The notes under the pieces were generated by a model. The model searched no databases. It had not been told where the DNA came from and saw only the letters and a program-made list of their open reading frames with translations. Shown here piece after piece: positions 45,386 to 55,892 of a stretch of 64,000 nt of DNA. The stretch spans positions 2,170,001 through 2,234,000 of the forward strand of contig OZ017760.1 of assembly GCA_963969365.1 (NCBI GenBank), given 5' to 3'. Position numbers and translations under genes: made by a program. Every line of letters begins with the position of its first letter. Position 1 is the first letter of the stretch. This DNA is from Asterochloris sp. CNOR1. Lineage: Eukaryota; Chlorophyta; Trebouxiophyceae; Trebouxiales; Trebouxiaceae.

Positions 45386-47128
45386 AGCAGAACTCAAAGC
45401 AAGTCGTCCAGGGACAGGCTTCAAACCATTGGCTGCCATCCAATAAATGCATCAGGAGCCTCCTCATGGTTTCCCAGAACACATCATGTGTTTGCTGCTT
45501 ATGCCACGTGAACCTCTGCCTGCTCTATGATCTCTGGAGAGCCCAGGGGAGCACCCTCGGCATTGCAAGCAAGTCTTGCTGCCTGCCTGTGCATCCGCAC
45601 TCTTCTTTGACGATGTTGGTCCTGTGCGGCCTTGAACATTGATTTTGTGCTTCTGTGCCCATGGTCTGTTCATGCAGCTTATGTGGCTGTGCACCGCTGT
45701 CATCTTTGTTCAGATATTTAAAGCCTGAGTTACTCAGACTATAATGCGACTGGATGAAGTTCAAGGGTCTGTGTTACACAGGTGTGCTGCACAGCAGCTT
45801 TAGCAGGACGAGCTCTCAGCATGAGTTCACCTTGGGACACCCTTTCAGCCATTTGCATTCAAGACTTGGGCCCAGCAGAGGTTGCAGTAGGGTGGCAGTG
45901 TGCCAGCACTTGACTTGAAAAGGGTGGGAACTCTCTGGCAAGCCATCGTGAATTGCGTTGATTCATGTCTGGTCCCATGCAGGGGCCTGCAAGGAGTGAT
46001 GTTTGATGATTGTCAACAGCAGATTCTGATGATCTTGAGTGCCAACTTGGTACCCTGCTGATAAGAGTGGAGTAGTCCTGCTTCTGCTTCAACTTCTGGC
46101 AAGGCGTCCTAGGACCCAGCCAGCAAGTGTGGGCATCGAGAAGCAAAAGCAGAGCAGCCCAGCGACCCAAGCCTGAGGCTTTGAATGTTGATTCGAAACA
46201 GCTACATGCAACTCATGCTGTGCTTTATGTGTGCACACTGGGTGGACAGCACTCACACATGCAGCTGGTCTGTTCACTGCAGATGACAAGGCCATGGAGC
46301 TGCTGCTGCTGCTCCATGACCACCCAGTCTTTGGCGTTGAATCCCAATGAAAGTCCATGGATAGCCGTATGAATTACAAAGTGGGAGTCAATCTGAACTT
46401 AAACATACAACTGACTAGCATCAAGGCATCAGCATGGTCCAGACAAGGACCTGATCTGCCCCAGGCAGTTTTTGCTGTCCTTCCAAAAGGCAACGCACAG
46501 CACCAGTCACTGCAAAGCGTTCTATAGCATGCCCGGAGCAACCTGCATGAGGCCTGACATAGGCAGGCTGGCCAATGTGGCAAATTGAACGTGAAAGTGC
46601 TGGATGTGGGATGTGCTTTCTGTGTGTGCACACCGCGCTCCGGCTAATGATGTCAAGCTGCCTGTTGTGGAAAAAATTGGTAAGGTCCACAGCCTTGAAT
46701 GTCAAGGCTTCACCATCTGTCACTCCTGCCAGCACCAGCACCACCAGCGTAACGGTCTCCACCGCCACCACCACTCCTGTAAAGCCATGAGAAAGACAAC
46801 CCTCAGCATCAGTGTCAGCAAAGCGCCAGCAGGCATCTGGGTGCAGACTGGATATTTTACAGTTGCTTTTGTGTTGGGAGGCCCAGCCGCAGCTGCAGCA
46901 AGCAAATCCAATACTAAACCCTTCAGTTGCACAGAAATGCTGCCTGCAGGAGGCTCCAGCTGTGGCTCAGGTATTGACTTGCGAAGACAGTGCACAGCAC
47001 GAGAGCATAGCTGCAGAGACTGGCGTCAGCTTGCGATCAACCTCTTTGAGGAAGGCAGATGTACTGCTGCTGTGACTTCAACCCGTGAGCCTGCAAAGCA
47101 CCCACACGCGCCAGTATTGCACCCTCCT
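45386..47128. other. Convergent intergenic region, no confident gene
   Basis: This lies between the kinase stop and the helicase stop. An AATAAA at 45442-45447 sits 57 bases after the kinase stop and could serve polyadenylation. A minus-strand open stretch at 46774-46640 (DGEALTFKAVDLTNFFHNRQ) has coding-like composition, but no start, family or splice context that I can defend. Confidence 0.4.
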
Positions 47129-50100
47129 TCAGCTGCTCAACTTTGTGCTCCCGCTTACCTTTGGTTTTTGGCATGAAGAGCCCCTGCAGCCAGGCTGAGC
47201 AGGCACAACTTCCCACCCCTACAGCCTGTCTTCAGCTGTTGCCTGCCCTCCTGTCAATGTCACGTGCTTGCCCTCCAGCTGCTGCCGCTGCCACCACGTT
47301 TTGCACCATACAGCCTTGAGATCCAAGAGCAGCCCGAGCCCGCAGCCCCAGCACACTACACGGCCTATGAAGGCAGCTTACCTGCTGCCCAGCATCCAGC
47401 CCCAGCACACCAGATGGCCCTATGAAGGCAGCTCACCTGCTGCCCAGCATCCAGCCCCAGCACACCAAATCGATTCGTGCAGGCAGCTCACCTGGTGCCC
47501 AGCAACCAGCCCAGCACACCACAGGGCCCTATGAAGGCAGCTCACCTGCTGCCCAGTGTCCAGCCCCAGCACACCACATGACCCTGTGGAGTCAGCTCAC
47601 CTGCTGCCTGCCCTCCTGTCAAAGCCGCCCCCGGCCCTGGACCCGCCGGCGCCCCCATACCGGTCACCGCCACCGCTGCGGTTCTGGTAGCCACCCCCTC
47701 CCCGGTTGCCACCGCCGTAGCTGCTGCGCCCACCGCCGTAGCTGCCACGGCCACCGCCGCCCCCGCGACGGAAACCGCCGCCACCGCGGCCGCCAAAGCC
47801 GGGGCGATCAAAGCCACTGCAAGGGACAGGGGGCACGGTCAGACTGGCTGCAGGAAGTGAGGGCACAAGTCAGCACTGCTACAGCGTGCTGCGGCTACGC
47901 CTGAAGGATCAAGGGGCAGCGCATGACCAGCACACAACAAATCTAGCAGAGGGGCACCGCCGCTGCCGAGGCCGTCAAAGTCTCTGGAAGAGTGCAGGGC
48001 GGGGTGAGAGTAATTGCAGCAGGCTGGGACGCAGCACCCTGCTGGGACGCTGGAGCAGGTGTGTTGACCTGACTGCCTGCCTAAGGGCCCAACACCAGTC
48101 AGACACGACTGCATCGGCAAGTCAGGGCACAGCACACCAGGCCCTGCTGACATTGATCTGGACAAACCCTCACCCAAGAACCTCCTCAGCAGGGAGGCTG
48201 GTCGCCCGCGAGAGCGTGAAGCCTCTCTTCTCCAACTCCTCCAGCTTGGTCATCAGCTCGTCAGCCAGGACATCCGGCACGTCAAAGGCAGCACCCTGCA
48301 GTCAGCACAAATGAGACAAGGTCAGCGTCAGCAGCCTTGACATCATCCCAGTGTCACACAAGCTTGTCAGGAAGCAGGGGCAGGACCCTTCAGGCCATGG
48401 AATTGTGCTCAGCGACAAGGTGGGAGCAGCTGTAGGCGACACCAAGGACAGCACCCTGCTGCGTGTGGCATGAGCAAGGGCTGAGACTGGACTGTGCATA
48501 CAGCTGAGAGTTAATCAGTCTGAGGCACATGGTGGCCACCTGCAAGGCAAGCCCTGGTGAACTGCTGAGCCTTGAGCACATGCAAATTGACCCCGCAGAA
48601 CCGTGTCGCACCTCCTCGGCCCCATCTGACAACATGCGAATGCGGCCGACCAGGTTGGAGGCATCCTGCCCTGACAGATTGCGCACAATCTGGGCCACAT
48701 GGCCGGGGAGGGTGATGCGCCCAGGCTTGCTCATAACCTTAAGGGTTGCCAGGCCAGCCTCCTGCAGCAGGACGGTGGTTTCTGGAGTCAGGTGACCTAT
48801 CAGCACCAGACAGTCGACCTACAACAGCAGCATGCAGACGAATGTGGGAAGGCATGTCCCTTCAACTGCTGGGTGATGGTAGCCCGAGCAGCCCAGAGAA
48901 TGATGACAGCTGTGACGCCTGCAAAGCTCAGGCTTACAGGCGGCCCCCATGTGTCTTACCTGCGGCTCACACTTTCTCAGTCTGATGTGCCCTGTCCCAG
49001 GTCGGCACAGAACCCCATGCACACAATAGGAAGAAAGAGGGGCACTCTTGCCAGCACCGGTGCACAGCGGCATCGCGCGCCCAGCCGGCCCATCAACACC
49101 CACCTGTGTGAGCAGGCTGCGTGATTTGGGCACAGAGCTGATGCCCGACAGCGAGGCCAGAGCAGCCGCCAAGGCGGCTGCGGGGTCAGTCCCCTCACAC
49201 ACGGTCTTGGCCGCTGTCATGAAGAAGTCGCGCATGCCGGGGTCGACCTTGTCTAGACGCCGCAGCACCTGGCGCACTGACGCCTGCATCAGCTCCTCCG
49301 GCTGCGGGGGCCCCACAATCTGAAGGTTCTTCACCTGCCAATGCCATTAAAAGACATGAGATCTGCTGCTCTCAGTACAACTGCTTGGGAGGGCTCCTCA
49401 ACACTGCGGTGAGGCCACCTTTTGAAGGTTTTATAGCTGCAGGGGCTCGTCACCTTTGAAGTGCTGACCTGGGAGGAAGCGCTGGCCAGGTGCTGGCATG
49501 CCAGCACCTCACGTACAGCTGGACTGCACATCGCCTTGGAGCCCTTACGGTGCAGCCAGGCATGGACCAGTGTGCCCTGCATGCACCGCAGCGGCACGCA
49601 TGACAACACATCAAACACTCACCCCCGTCTCGCGCATGATGGACTTCAGGTAGCGCCCCTCCCGCGGTGAGAAGAAGGCAATGGTGGTGCCTGTCTTGCC
49701 AGCACGCCCTGTGCGGCCGCTCCTGTGCAGGAAGTTCTCGACCTGCAGAGGTGGCAGAGAGGAGGCGTCGGCACTTGCTGTATCAATCAGACACAAAAAT
49801 GGCCAACTACAGCACTGGGGTGTAGGCATACTGCAGCCTGGCTGACTCCAGTACCCAGCCCCGGCTGACTCTCAGCTTGTGCTTGAAGTGGCGTGGATGG
49901 CAAATGCTCTGACAAACCCTCGATTTTCACATGAGCCACAGAGAAGCACTCGTGACTGCTGCACTGCTGCCTTGCAGAACAAATGCAGTGCCCTACAACA
50001 GGCAGCGCTCGTCCATCCAAAGGGACCAGCAGGGACCACTGCAAAAGCACTTCATGCAAAAGCCCTCAATTTTCACATGAGCCACAAAGAAGGATTCGTG

Positions 50101-53100
50101 ACTGCTGCGCTGCTGCTTTGCATAACAGAGGCAGTGCTCTACAACAAGCAGCAGACGGCCATCCAAACAGACCAGCAAGGACCACTGCAAAAGCACTTCA
50201 TGCAAAAGCATGACATGCATACAAGCAAGTTGATGTTTGGCCACAGCAAGACAAGCTACAACTTGTAGCCCAATGCAACTTGCACATAGGTGCACTGTAA
50301 GAAGGCTAAGGGGTCTCTTGCTGCTTGGTCATGGGGCAGGTCTTGGGGACACTATCGGCTCAGCCAGACAGCACTGCGTTGAACGCACTTCCCATTTTTT
50401 GCAGTCACATATACATTCCCAGGTCACCTTCTTTTGCGGTCAGGTGCACACAACCGGCAAACAGCCGGCAGCCGAGGCTGGGACGTCCTAGACCACCAGC
50501 TCACATAGGAGGACGTCCAATCATCTGCTTGTCTTGACAACGAAGTAGGTCTTGACAACGAACCCACAGCACAGCACAGCAGGCCCCACCTGGTCGGGCA
50601 GGTCGTAGTGCACCACCAGCTCGACCGAGGGGATGTCCAGCCCACGAGCTGCCACATCAGTGGCCACCAGCACAGAGAACTTGTCTGCGCGGAAGTTGCG
50701 CAGAATGCTCTCGCGGCTGCTCTGTGCAATGTCGCCATGCAGGGCCTGCAAGGAACCAGTATGTCGAGACGGTTGTGCAATGTCTGGTGTGGCATTGTCA
50801 AGTGCAGCGCCCTGACAAAGTGTGGTTGGTCTTGTGAGCGACCCCAAGTCAAGGGCAGGCCGAGCACTCTGCCTGCAGCATGCTTTCCCGAGGCAGCATG
50901 CAAGTGTGCAGCCGAGCAGTTGGCCTGCAGCATGCATTGACAACGCAACAGGCACAAGAAGCTACCAAAGCTGCTTTGAAGGGCAGTCGCCTGTGCAGGT
51001 GTGCAGCCAAGCACTCAGCCTGCAGCAGCCTGCAGCATGCTGTCATGGCGCATCAGGCACCTGTCACAAGGCAGCAGGCACCACTATCTGCCTCAGTTGC
51101 TTCAAAGCGCAGCCGCCTGTGCAGCTCTGCAGGCTCACCTCCACTGTCAGCATGCCAGCAATGCTGGCTGCCACCTCATCAGCCTCCCGCTTGGTCTTTG
51201 TGAAGACAATGGCCTTGCCGCCAGTGCCATGCACGGTCAGCACGTCAGGCAGGATGTTGCGTCGGCTCTCCGCAGGCACTGACACAGCCTTGACCCTGCA
51301 GCAGGCAGCCTGCACTTGCCATTCGTGCGTCTGAAAGACTTAGTGCTGCCAAAAGCAGCCATTGCGAGGCTGCATTGTGTCACGACTTACACGGAGAAGG
51401 CATTAAAAGAGTGGCTGGCAGGCATACCGTGCAGCAAAACTCTGCAGCTGCTGCTCATAGCTCAGCGCAGACTTCGCCAACAGGAGGAGTCTAGGAAAAG
51501 GGGCGTCTTCAGTCACGGTAAACACGAACTTGACCAGGCTGGCCCCCTCCAGGCACATGTGGGCACCACCAGGTGAGTGAGCTCGCAGATGCTGCAGGCG
51601 CTCACGTGATGGAGTCGGGCATCTTGCCAGCAGCTTCATCGCCGACCAGGTCCACCAGCATCGGGTCCTTCAGGTAGGTCTTGACCAGCCTCTTGACCCA
51701 CATGGGCATGGTGGCAGAGAACAGCAGCGTCTGCCTGTCATCAGGGGCCTCCTGCAGGATCCTCTCCACGTCCTCCTCGAAGCCAGAGGACAGCATCTCG
51801 TCTGCCTCGTCTAGAATGGCAAAGCGGACCTGCCAGCAGCAGGTGGGGGGGCTCAATTGCTATGCAGCCTGCGACTGCTATGATCAAAGGGGCTGTGGTC
51901 CTATGGCCATGAGGCTGATGAGGCAGAGAAAGCCATGAGGGGCTCCATGGACCTTGGGCTCAACCCCAAAATCAGAGGGAAGAAAGACAGAAGAAAGGTG
52001 TGGAGGCCCTGCAGTGCAACTTCATGAGGCTGCCAGCTCTCAGGCTGCACAGACGCATGTCCTGACCGTCTGCAGGCAACCTGATGAGTGGAGCAATGAT
52101 GCTGCTGATCTGCTAAACACCGCAAGTGTTGAACACTGCCCAGCTACAAGAGGGCCCTGCCACAAACACCGCCAGACATCACACCAATGACCCACTGCGC
52201 CATACTTGAGGCAGAAGCAGCAACCAAATGACGCCCTTACACAGCAAAGCTCATCCACTGCAGCCTGGGCAGGGCAGGCCTGCCCACCTGACAGCGCAGT
52301 CCAGGCAGCAGTGACAGTGGAACCCAGTTCAGAGCTACACAGAAAGAAAGCTCCTGCTCACATGTGCCAGGTTGGGTGAGCAAAGGGAACCCAGTACAGC
52401 GCTATGAAGAGGAAAGCTCCTGCTCACATGTGCCAGGCTGAGCAATGGACCCCAGTTCAGGGCTACAAACAAAGCAAGGCCCTGCTCACATGTGCCAGGC
52501 TGAGCTCGCCGCGCTCCTGGATGTCCTGCACGCGGCCAGGGGTGCCCACCACGATGTCCACACCCTGCCGCAGCTGGCGCAGCTGCTGGCTGATGGGGGC
52601 ACCTGCAGCCAGCCAGAAGTCACCCTGGGAGGGCTGCATGCCAAGACCATGTGTGCAGAGCTGGTACCAACAGCCAAGGAGATTCACTTTCTCAAGCATG
52701 ACGCAGCCCCGAGGCATGTGCAGCCGAAGAAGCGTCGAGGCAGACTGCATGCCCACATCGAGTCAGGCGCTGGTGCAAGCCACAAACACTGAGGGGAGAG
52801 ACATGGTCCAGGAGTGTTCCTCACAAGGATGTGGCACAGGGACAGACCTGCCTCAATGGCGCATGTGAGCTGGCTGTGACGTCTGACTGGATCTGTTGTG
52901 TATGGAGACAGGAAGGCCATGTGCTAGGTTGCGATCAGATGCTGGCTGACCCTTCAGGGCCACAGGGTGCCCAACTTGCACCACATGATCTAATGGGAGA
53001 TGAAGGCCAGCTTTCACTTGCAGCCAGCTGCTTCTCAAGGGTTTGCAGATGTGCTGCGATGGCCAGTACTTACCTCAATGTACGCAACTTCGGAGATGTT

Positions 53101-55722
53101 CTGGCCAGTACTTGCCTTCACGCATGCAAACGCTCTTGCCAGTGCTCACCTCCATACACGCAGGCCGTACGCAGCCTTGGGGCTGTCTCGGCGAACTCGC
53201 GCTCGACCTGCTTGGCCAGCTCCCGAGTGGGAGCCAGCACGATGCAGCGTGGCTCCCGCCTACGCTTGCCCCCCTCCAAGTCTTCAGCCATCAGTTTTTC
53301 AATGACCGGCAGGGCAAAGGCAAGGGTCTTGCCGGAGCCTGTTCGCGCCCGGCCAATCAAGTCGCGCCCTACACGCATGATGAGGCTTTAGGTGACAAAC
53401 AGAGCAACGGCAGGACCTGCCGCACTCGATGGGGCCTCCATCTTTTGGACCTGCGGCTTCTACAGAAGCTGCTTGTCAAGCACAGCCAACTTAGCTGCAA
53501 CAGAGGTAAGTGCACAAGAGTTGACCAAATGGAGAAACAGATGCAATGACACTGCCACAGCCACTCATCAGCACACTCTGCTGTTCACAGATACTCTGTT
53601 TACTTGCAGCACAGTTAATTGCCCCAGTTCAGCAGTACCTGCCACGCTGGAATGGCTCAAGAGGCACAGTCCCAAGCTGCCTCAAGCCTGCATGGGCCTA
53701 AGATGTGCAATCTTACATACACAAAAGGGAGCATGCAGCCAGCACGTGCATCAAGAACATGATGCAACACTGATAGCGCCATCGCTCGGGGGTCTGCAGA
53801 ACCTTTGCCAGAAGCCACAGGCTGACCTGCAATTTGCAGAAGCATGCAGCAAGCATGGGCACACTGCCCAAGGACGCTGTTGCCTGGGCATAGGCTGCTC
53901 CTTTACCAGGACACCAAGGGCTGACCTTCATTTGCAGGGAGGAAGACGTGCTTCTGGATGGGGAACAGGGCTGTGATGCCTCTCTCCTCCAGCGTCTTCA
54001 CTGTGATGTCTGACAACCCGCAGTTCTTGAGCTGCAGACAAAAGAGCAAGACCTGAATCCAGCCAGATGAGGCAATACCATGGCTCCTAAGCCATGCCTG
54101 GCCAGCAGAAGCAAGGCTGGCAGTGTGCACAGCAAGCAGCAGGTCCTGGGTGGTCAGAGCAGGGCCAGTGGTCAAAAGGAGGGCCAGTGTAGCCAGCTTT
54201 AGGAGGCATGACTGTATCTACCCCTACCCAGCCAGCGGAAGCAGCGCGGCATGGTGCACAGCAGTGTGCAGCCCATGAAGCTGCAAGCAGAGGATGGCAA
54301 CATCCATTTCAGCTGTGCCACACCCTGCAGCTGCCTGGCCTAACTATGAACGAGATGGAGTTGTGCCGCTGCAACTACAGCACCTGAGCAGGGGCAGATG
54401 GAGGTACAGCAGCACCCTTACCAGGGCAGGTCAGGCACATTGCAGGTGCTTGCAGTCAGGGCAGCATCGCATGCTCAGCAGTCAGGAGCCTCGTCTGCAG
54501 CGCCTCACAAAGCTGCGGCTGACACCCTGCCAAACCTCAGCAGCAAGCTTATCACCCCCAGACACCCGCACTCCAGCTCGCCAGCAGTGACTCATTTGCC
54601 CGATTGGGTCCATCTTGAGCGGTCCTCCCTTCGTTGAAGAACCTGCTGAGGGTCTGGCTGGCAATTTCCCAGCCACACATGCGCAACCATCATGCAATAC
54701 CCCAGACTGCACCAGCATTGCTTGGCCAAGGTGCTGCTGTCGACCAACAGGCTAGCAGTACTTGTTGCTCTGCACACTCAGACCGTCTCAATGCTCACCA
54801 GCAGCGACTCATCGGCCTGCGTGGGATCCACCTTGAGCACCTCCTCTTCCCCCGTGAAGATGCTGCTCAGGCTCTGGCTGGCGCTGCTGTAACGCTTGAA
54901 CTCCTCATCAACGTCCAGCTCCTCCTCTCTCTCTGCGTCATCCTCATCAAGCTCATCATTGAACACAGTAGGCTCAGCCTGCAGATTATGGACAAGGGAT
55001 TTCGCAATTCTGCACTGCTCAAGGCCAGCGGATCAATGACCACGCGTACAAAGATCAAGCTATGTTCTGATAGCATTGCCTGCCCCACTGCACTCCGCAC
55101 CTCTACCCAGAGCCCTGTCTATACATTCTCAAGTCAACTCGAGCTTAGACTCCGACTTGAGAATGCACAGGCAGGGCCCTGGGTGCACCACACAACCAGC
55201 AAGCAAGCAGCAGAGCCTTGAATGGTGCGGTGCAGGTTGGCCCTGCCCAATGCAGGCATCAGCACCCCAAGCAGCGGTCAACAAGCAGTGGGGGCAGAGG
55301 ACTTCCCACGTCCACACCCTAGTCAACCTCATTGTTCAAGTCAGGCATGGCTGCTGCAGCTGCTGGGTGGAGCACTGCATTGCAGCACAGAGGAGGGCAG
55401 CAGACAGATACAGCAGCCACCATCGAGTCAGGCAGCCGCTCACTGTTGCAGCGGCTGCGGTAGCCACTGAGCGGCTGCTGGGCTCTGCGTCGGATGAGTG
55501 CAGCGCCCTAGTGGTCAGGAGACTCTGTGTCTGTGACTGTGAGGACAGCCTCGTCCGGGAGACAGCAGTCGTTGCTGTACTCCTTCCAACCAAGGGCTGC
55601 CCCAGCAGGTAGAATCGTGCCTGCAGGGCCTGCTGGGGCAGCACCCTTGGTTGTTGCAGGGCTGTGCCGGAGAAGAGCTGCATGATGGCTTGACGGGAGA
55701 GTTTTGTGGCGGCCCTCAGCAT
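47129..55722 (-). CDS. Organellar DEAD-box RNA helicase with Gly/Arg-rich tail
   Basis: Exons (minus): 55722-55444, 54978-54799, 54031-53926, 53368-53150, 52602-52490, 51829-51606, 51295-51139, 50745-50590, 49742-49623, 49334-49104, 48818-48612, 48295-48174, 47983-47939, 47816-47601, 47183-47129. They join in phase to 809 residues. The basic, Ser/Gln-rich N terminus ([13 protein letters not shown]...) looks like an organelle presequence. Motifs in order: Q region [14 protein letters not shown]; Ia [63 protein letters not shown]. After the core come a GUCT-like region (about 540-640, [20 protein letters not shown]) and a Gly-rich RGG/SYGGG tail. Known relatives are plant RH3 (plastid, rRNA processing and intron splicing) and the mitochondrial PMH helicases; the GUCT-like part favours RH3. 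Plastid versus mitochondrion is unresolved. The last two small exon joins are the weakest. Confidence 0.9.
47340..47606 (-). repeat. Five-fold serial donor repeat after the Gly-rich exon
   Basis: The exon ends GGCAGGCAGCAG|GTGAGCTGA (donor at 47600). Downstream on the minus strand, units of about 60-70 bases (GGTGTGCTGGGGCTGGATGC, TGGGCAGCAG|GTGAGCTGCC...) repeat four times, to about 47370. Each ends with a near-perfect copy of the exon's last ten bases plus donor (GTGAGC three times, GTAAGC once). Confidence 0.9.
49917..50215. repeat. Two-copy 146-base tandem repeat in a helicase intron
   Basis: CCCTCRATTTTCACATGAGC starts at 49917 and 50063. The copies share about 85 percent of bases by eye through CAAAAGCACTTCATGCAAAAG, and a partial third copy starts at about 50209. 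It is intronic, with no resemblance to the flanking exons. Confidence 0.85.
52352..52512 (-). repeat. Triple donor echo at helicase exon 52602-52490
   Basis: The exon end and donor (minus GAGCTCAGCCTGGCACAT|GTGAGCAGG, plus 52481-52510) recur at 52419-52447 and 52352-52380 with one to four changes (TGCTCAGCCTGGCACAT|GTGAGC and CACCCAACCTGGCACAT|GTGAGC). Unit length is about 62-67 bases. Confidence 0.9.
53061..53172 (-). repeat. Triple donor echo at helicase exon 53368-53150
   Basis: The real donor GCGTGTATGGAG|GTGAGCACTGGC (plus 53138-53170) is followed on the minus strand by GCATGCGTGAAG|GCAAGTACTGGCC (53103-53129) and GCGTACATTGAG|GTAAGTACTGGCC (53061-53089). The donors are GT, GC and GT, about 36-42 bases apart. 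The two downstream donors match the consensus better than the real one. Confidence 0.88.
53819..53945 (-). repeat. Donor echo at helicase exon 54031-53926
   Basis: The exon end CCTGCAAATGAAG|GTCAGCCC is repeated about 100 bases into the intron as CTGCAAATTGCAG|GTCAGCCT (plus 53819-53842). Confidence 0.75.
54578..54892 (-). repeat. Decayed copy of the 3' half of helicase exon 54978-54799
   Basis: Plus-strand 54797-54890 (real exon, [24 protein letters not shown]) and 54578-54672 align over about 93 bases. The copy ends AATGAGTCACTGCTG|GCGAGC, so its donor is now GC, and the frame between is broken. Confidence 0.85.
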
Positions 55723-55892
55723 GCACGACGCGGGTTCGCTCCGGTCACAATGATGAGCCTCTCTGCAAACCCTCAATGCCAGACTCGTGGCAGCTTTCTG
55801 TGGCAGTTGATGGCTGATATATTTTTCTGAGAAAGAGGGCAAAGTAGGTCTGGTTTCACGCATTGGTCCGCCCTCAGAGATTCAGATCCCTC
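55723..55892. promoter_or_regulatory. Short divergent promoter, helicase and SRPBCC gene
   Basis: 170 bases separate two start codons that point apart, both leading into presequence-like N termini. A shared promoter for two organelle proteins is likely. I see no clear TATA box. Confidence 0.5.

Noticed and set aside
46421-46774. A separate minus-strand gene
   Set aside because: It has no ATG in good context, no recognisable family and no supporting splice structure.
47340-47606. CRISPR array
   Set aside because: The repeats are contiguous tandem units without unique spacers, lie in a eukaryotic intron, and end in splice donors.
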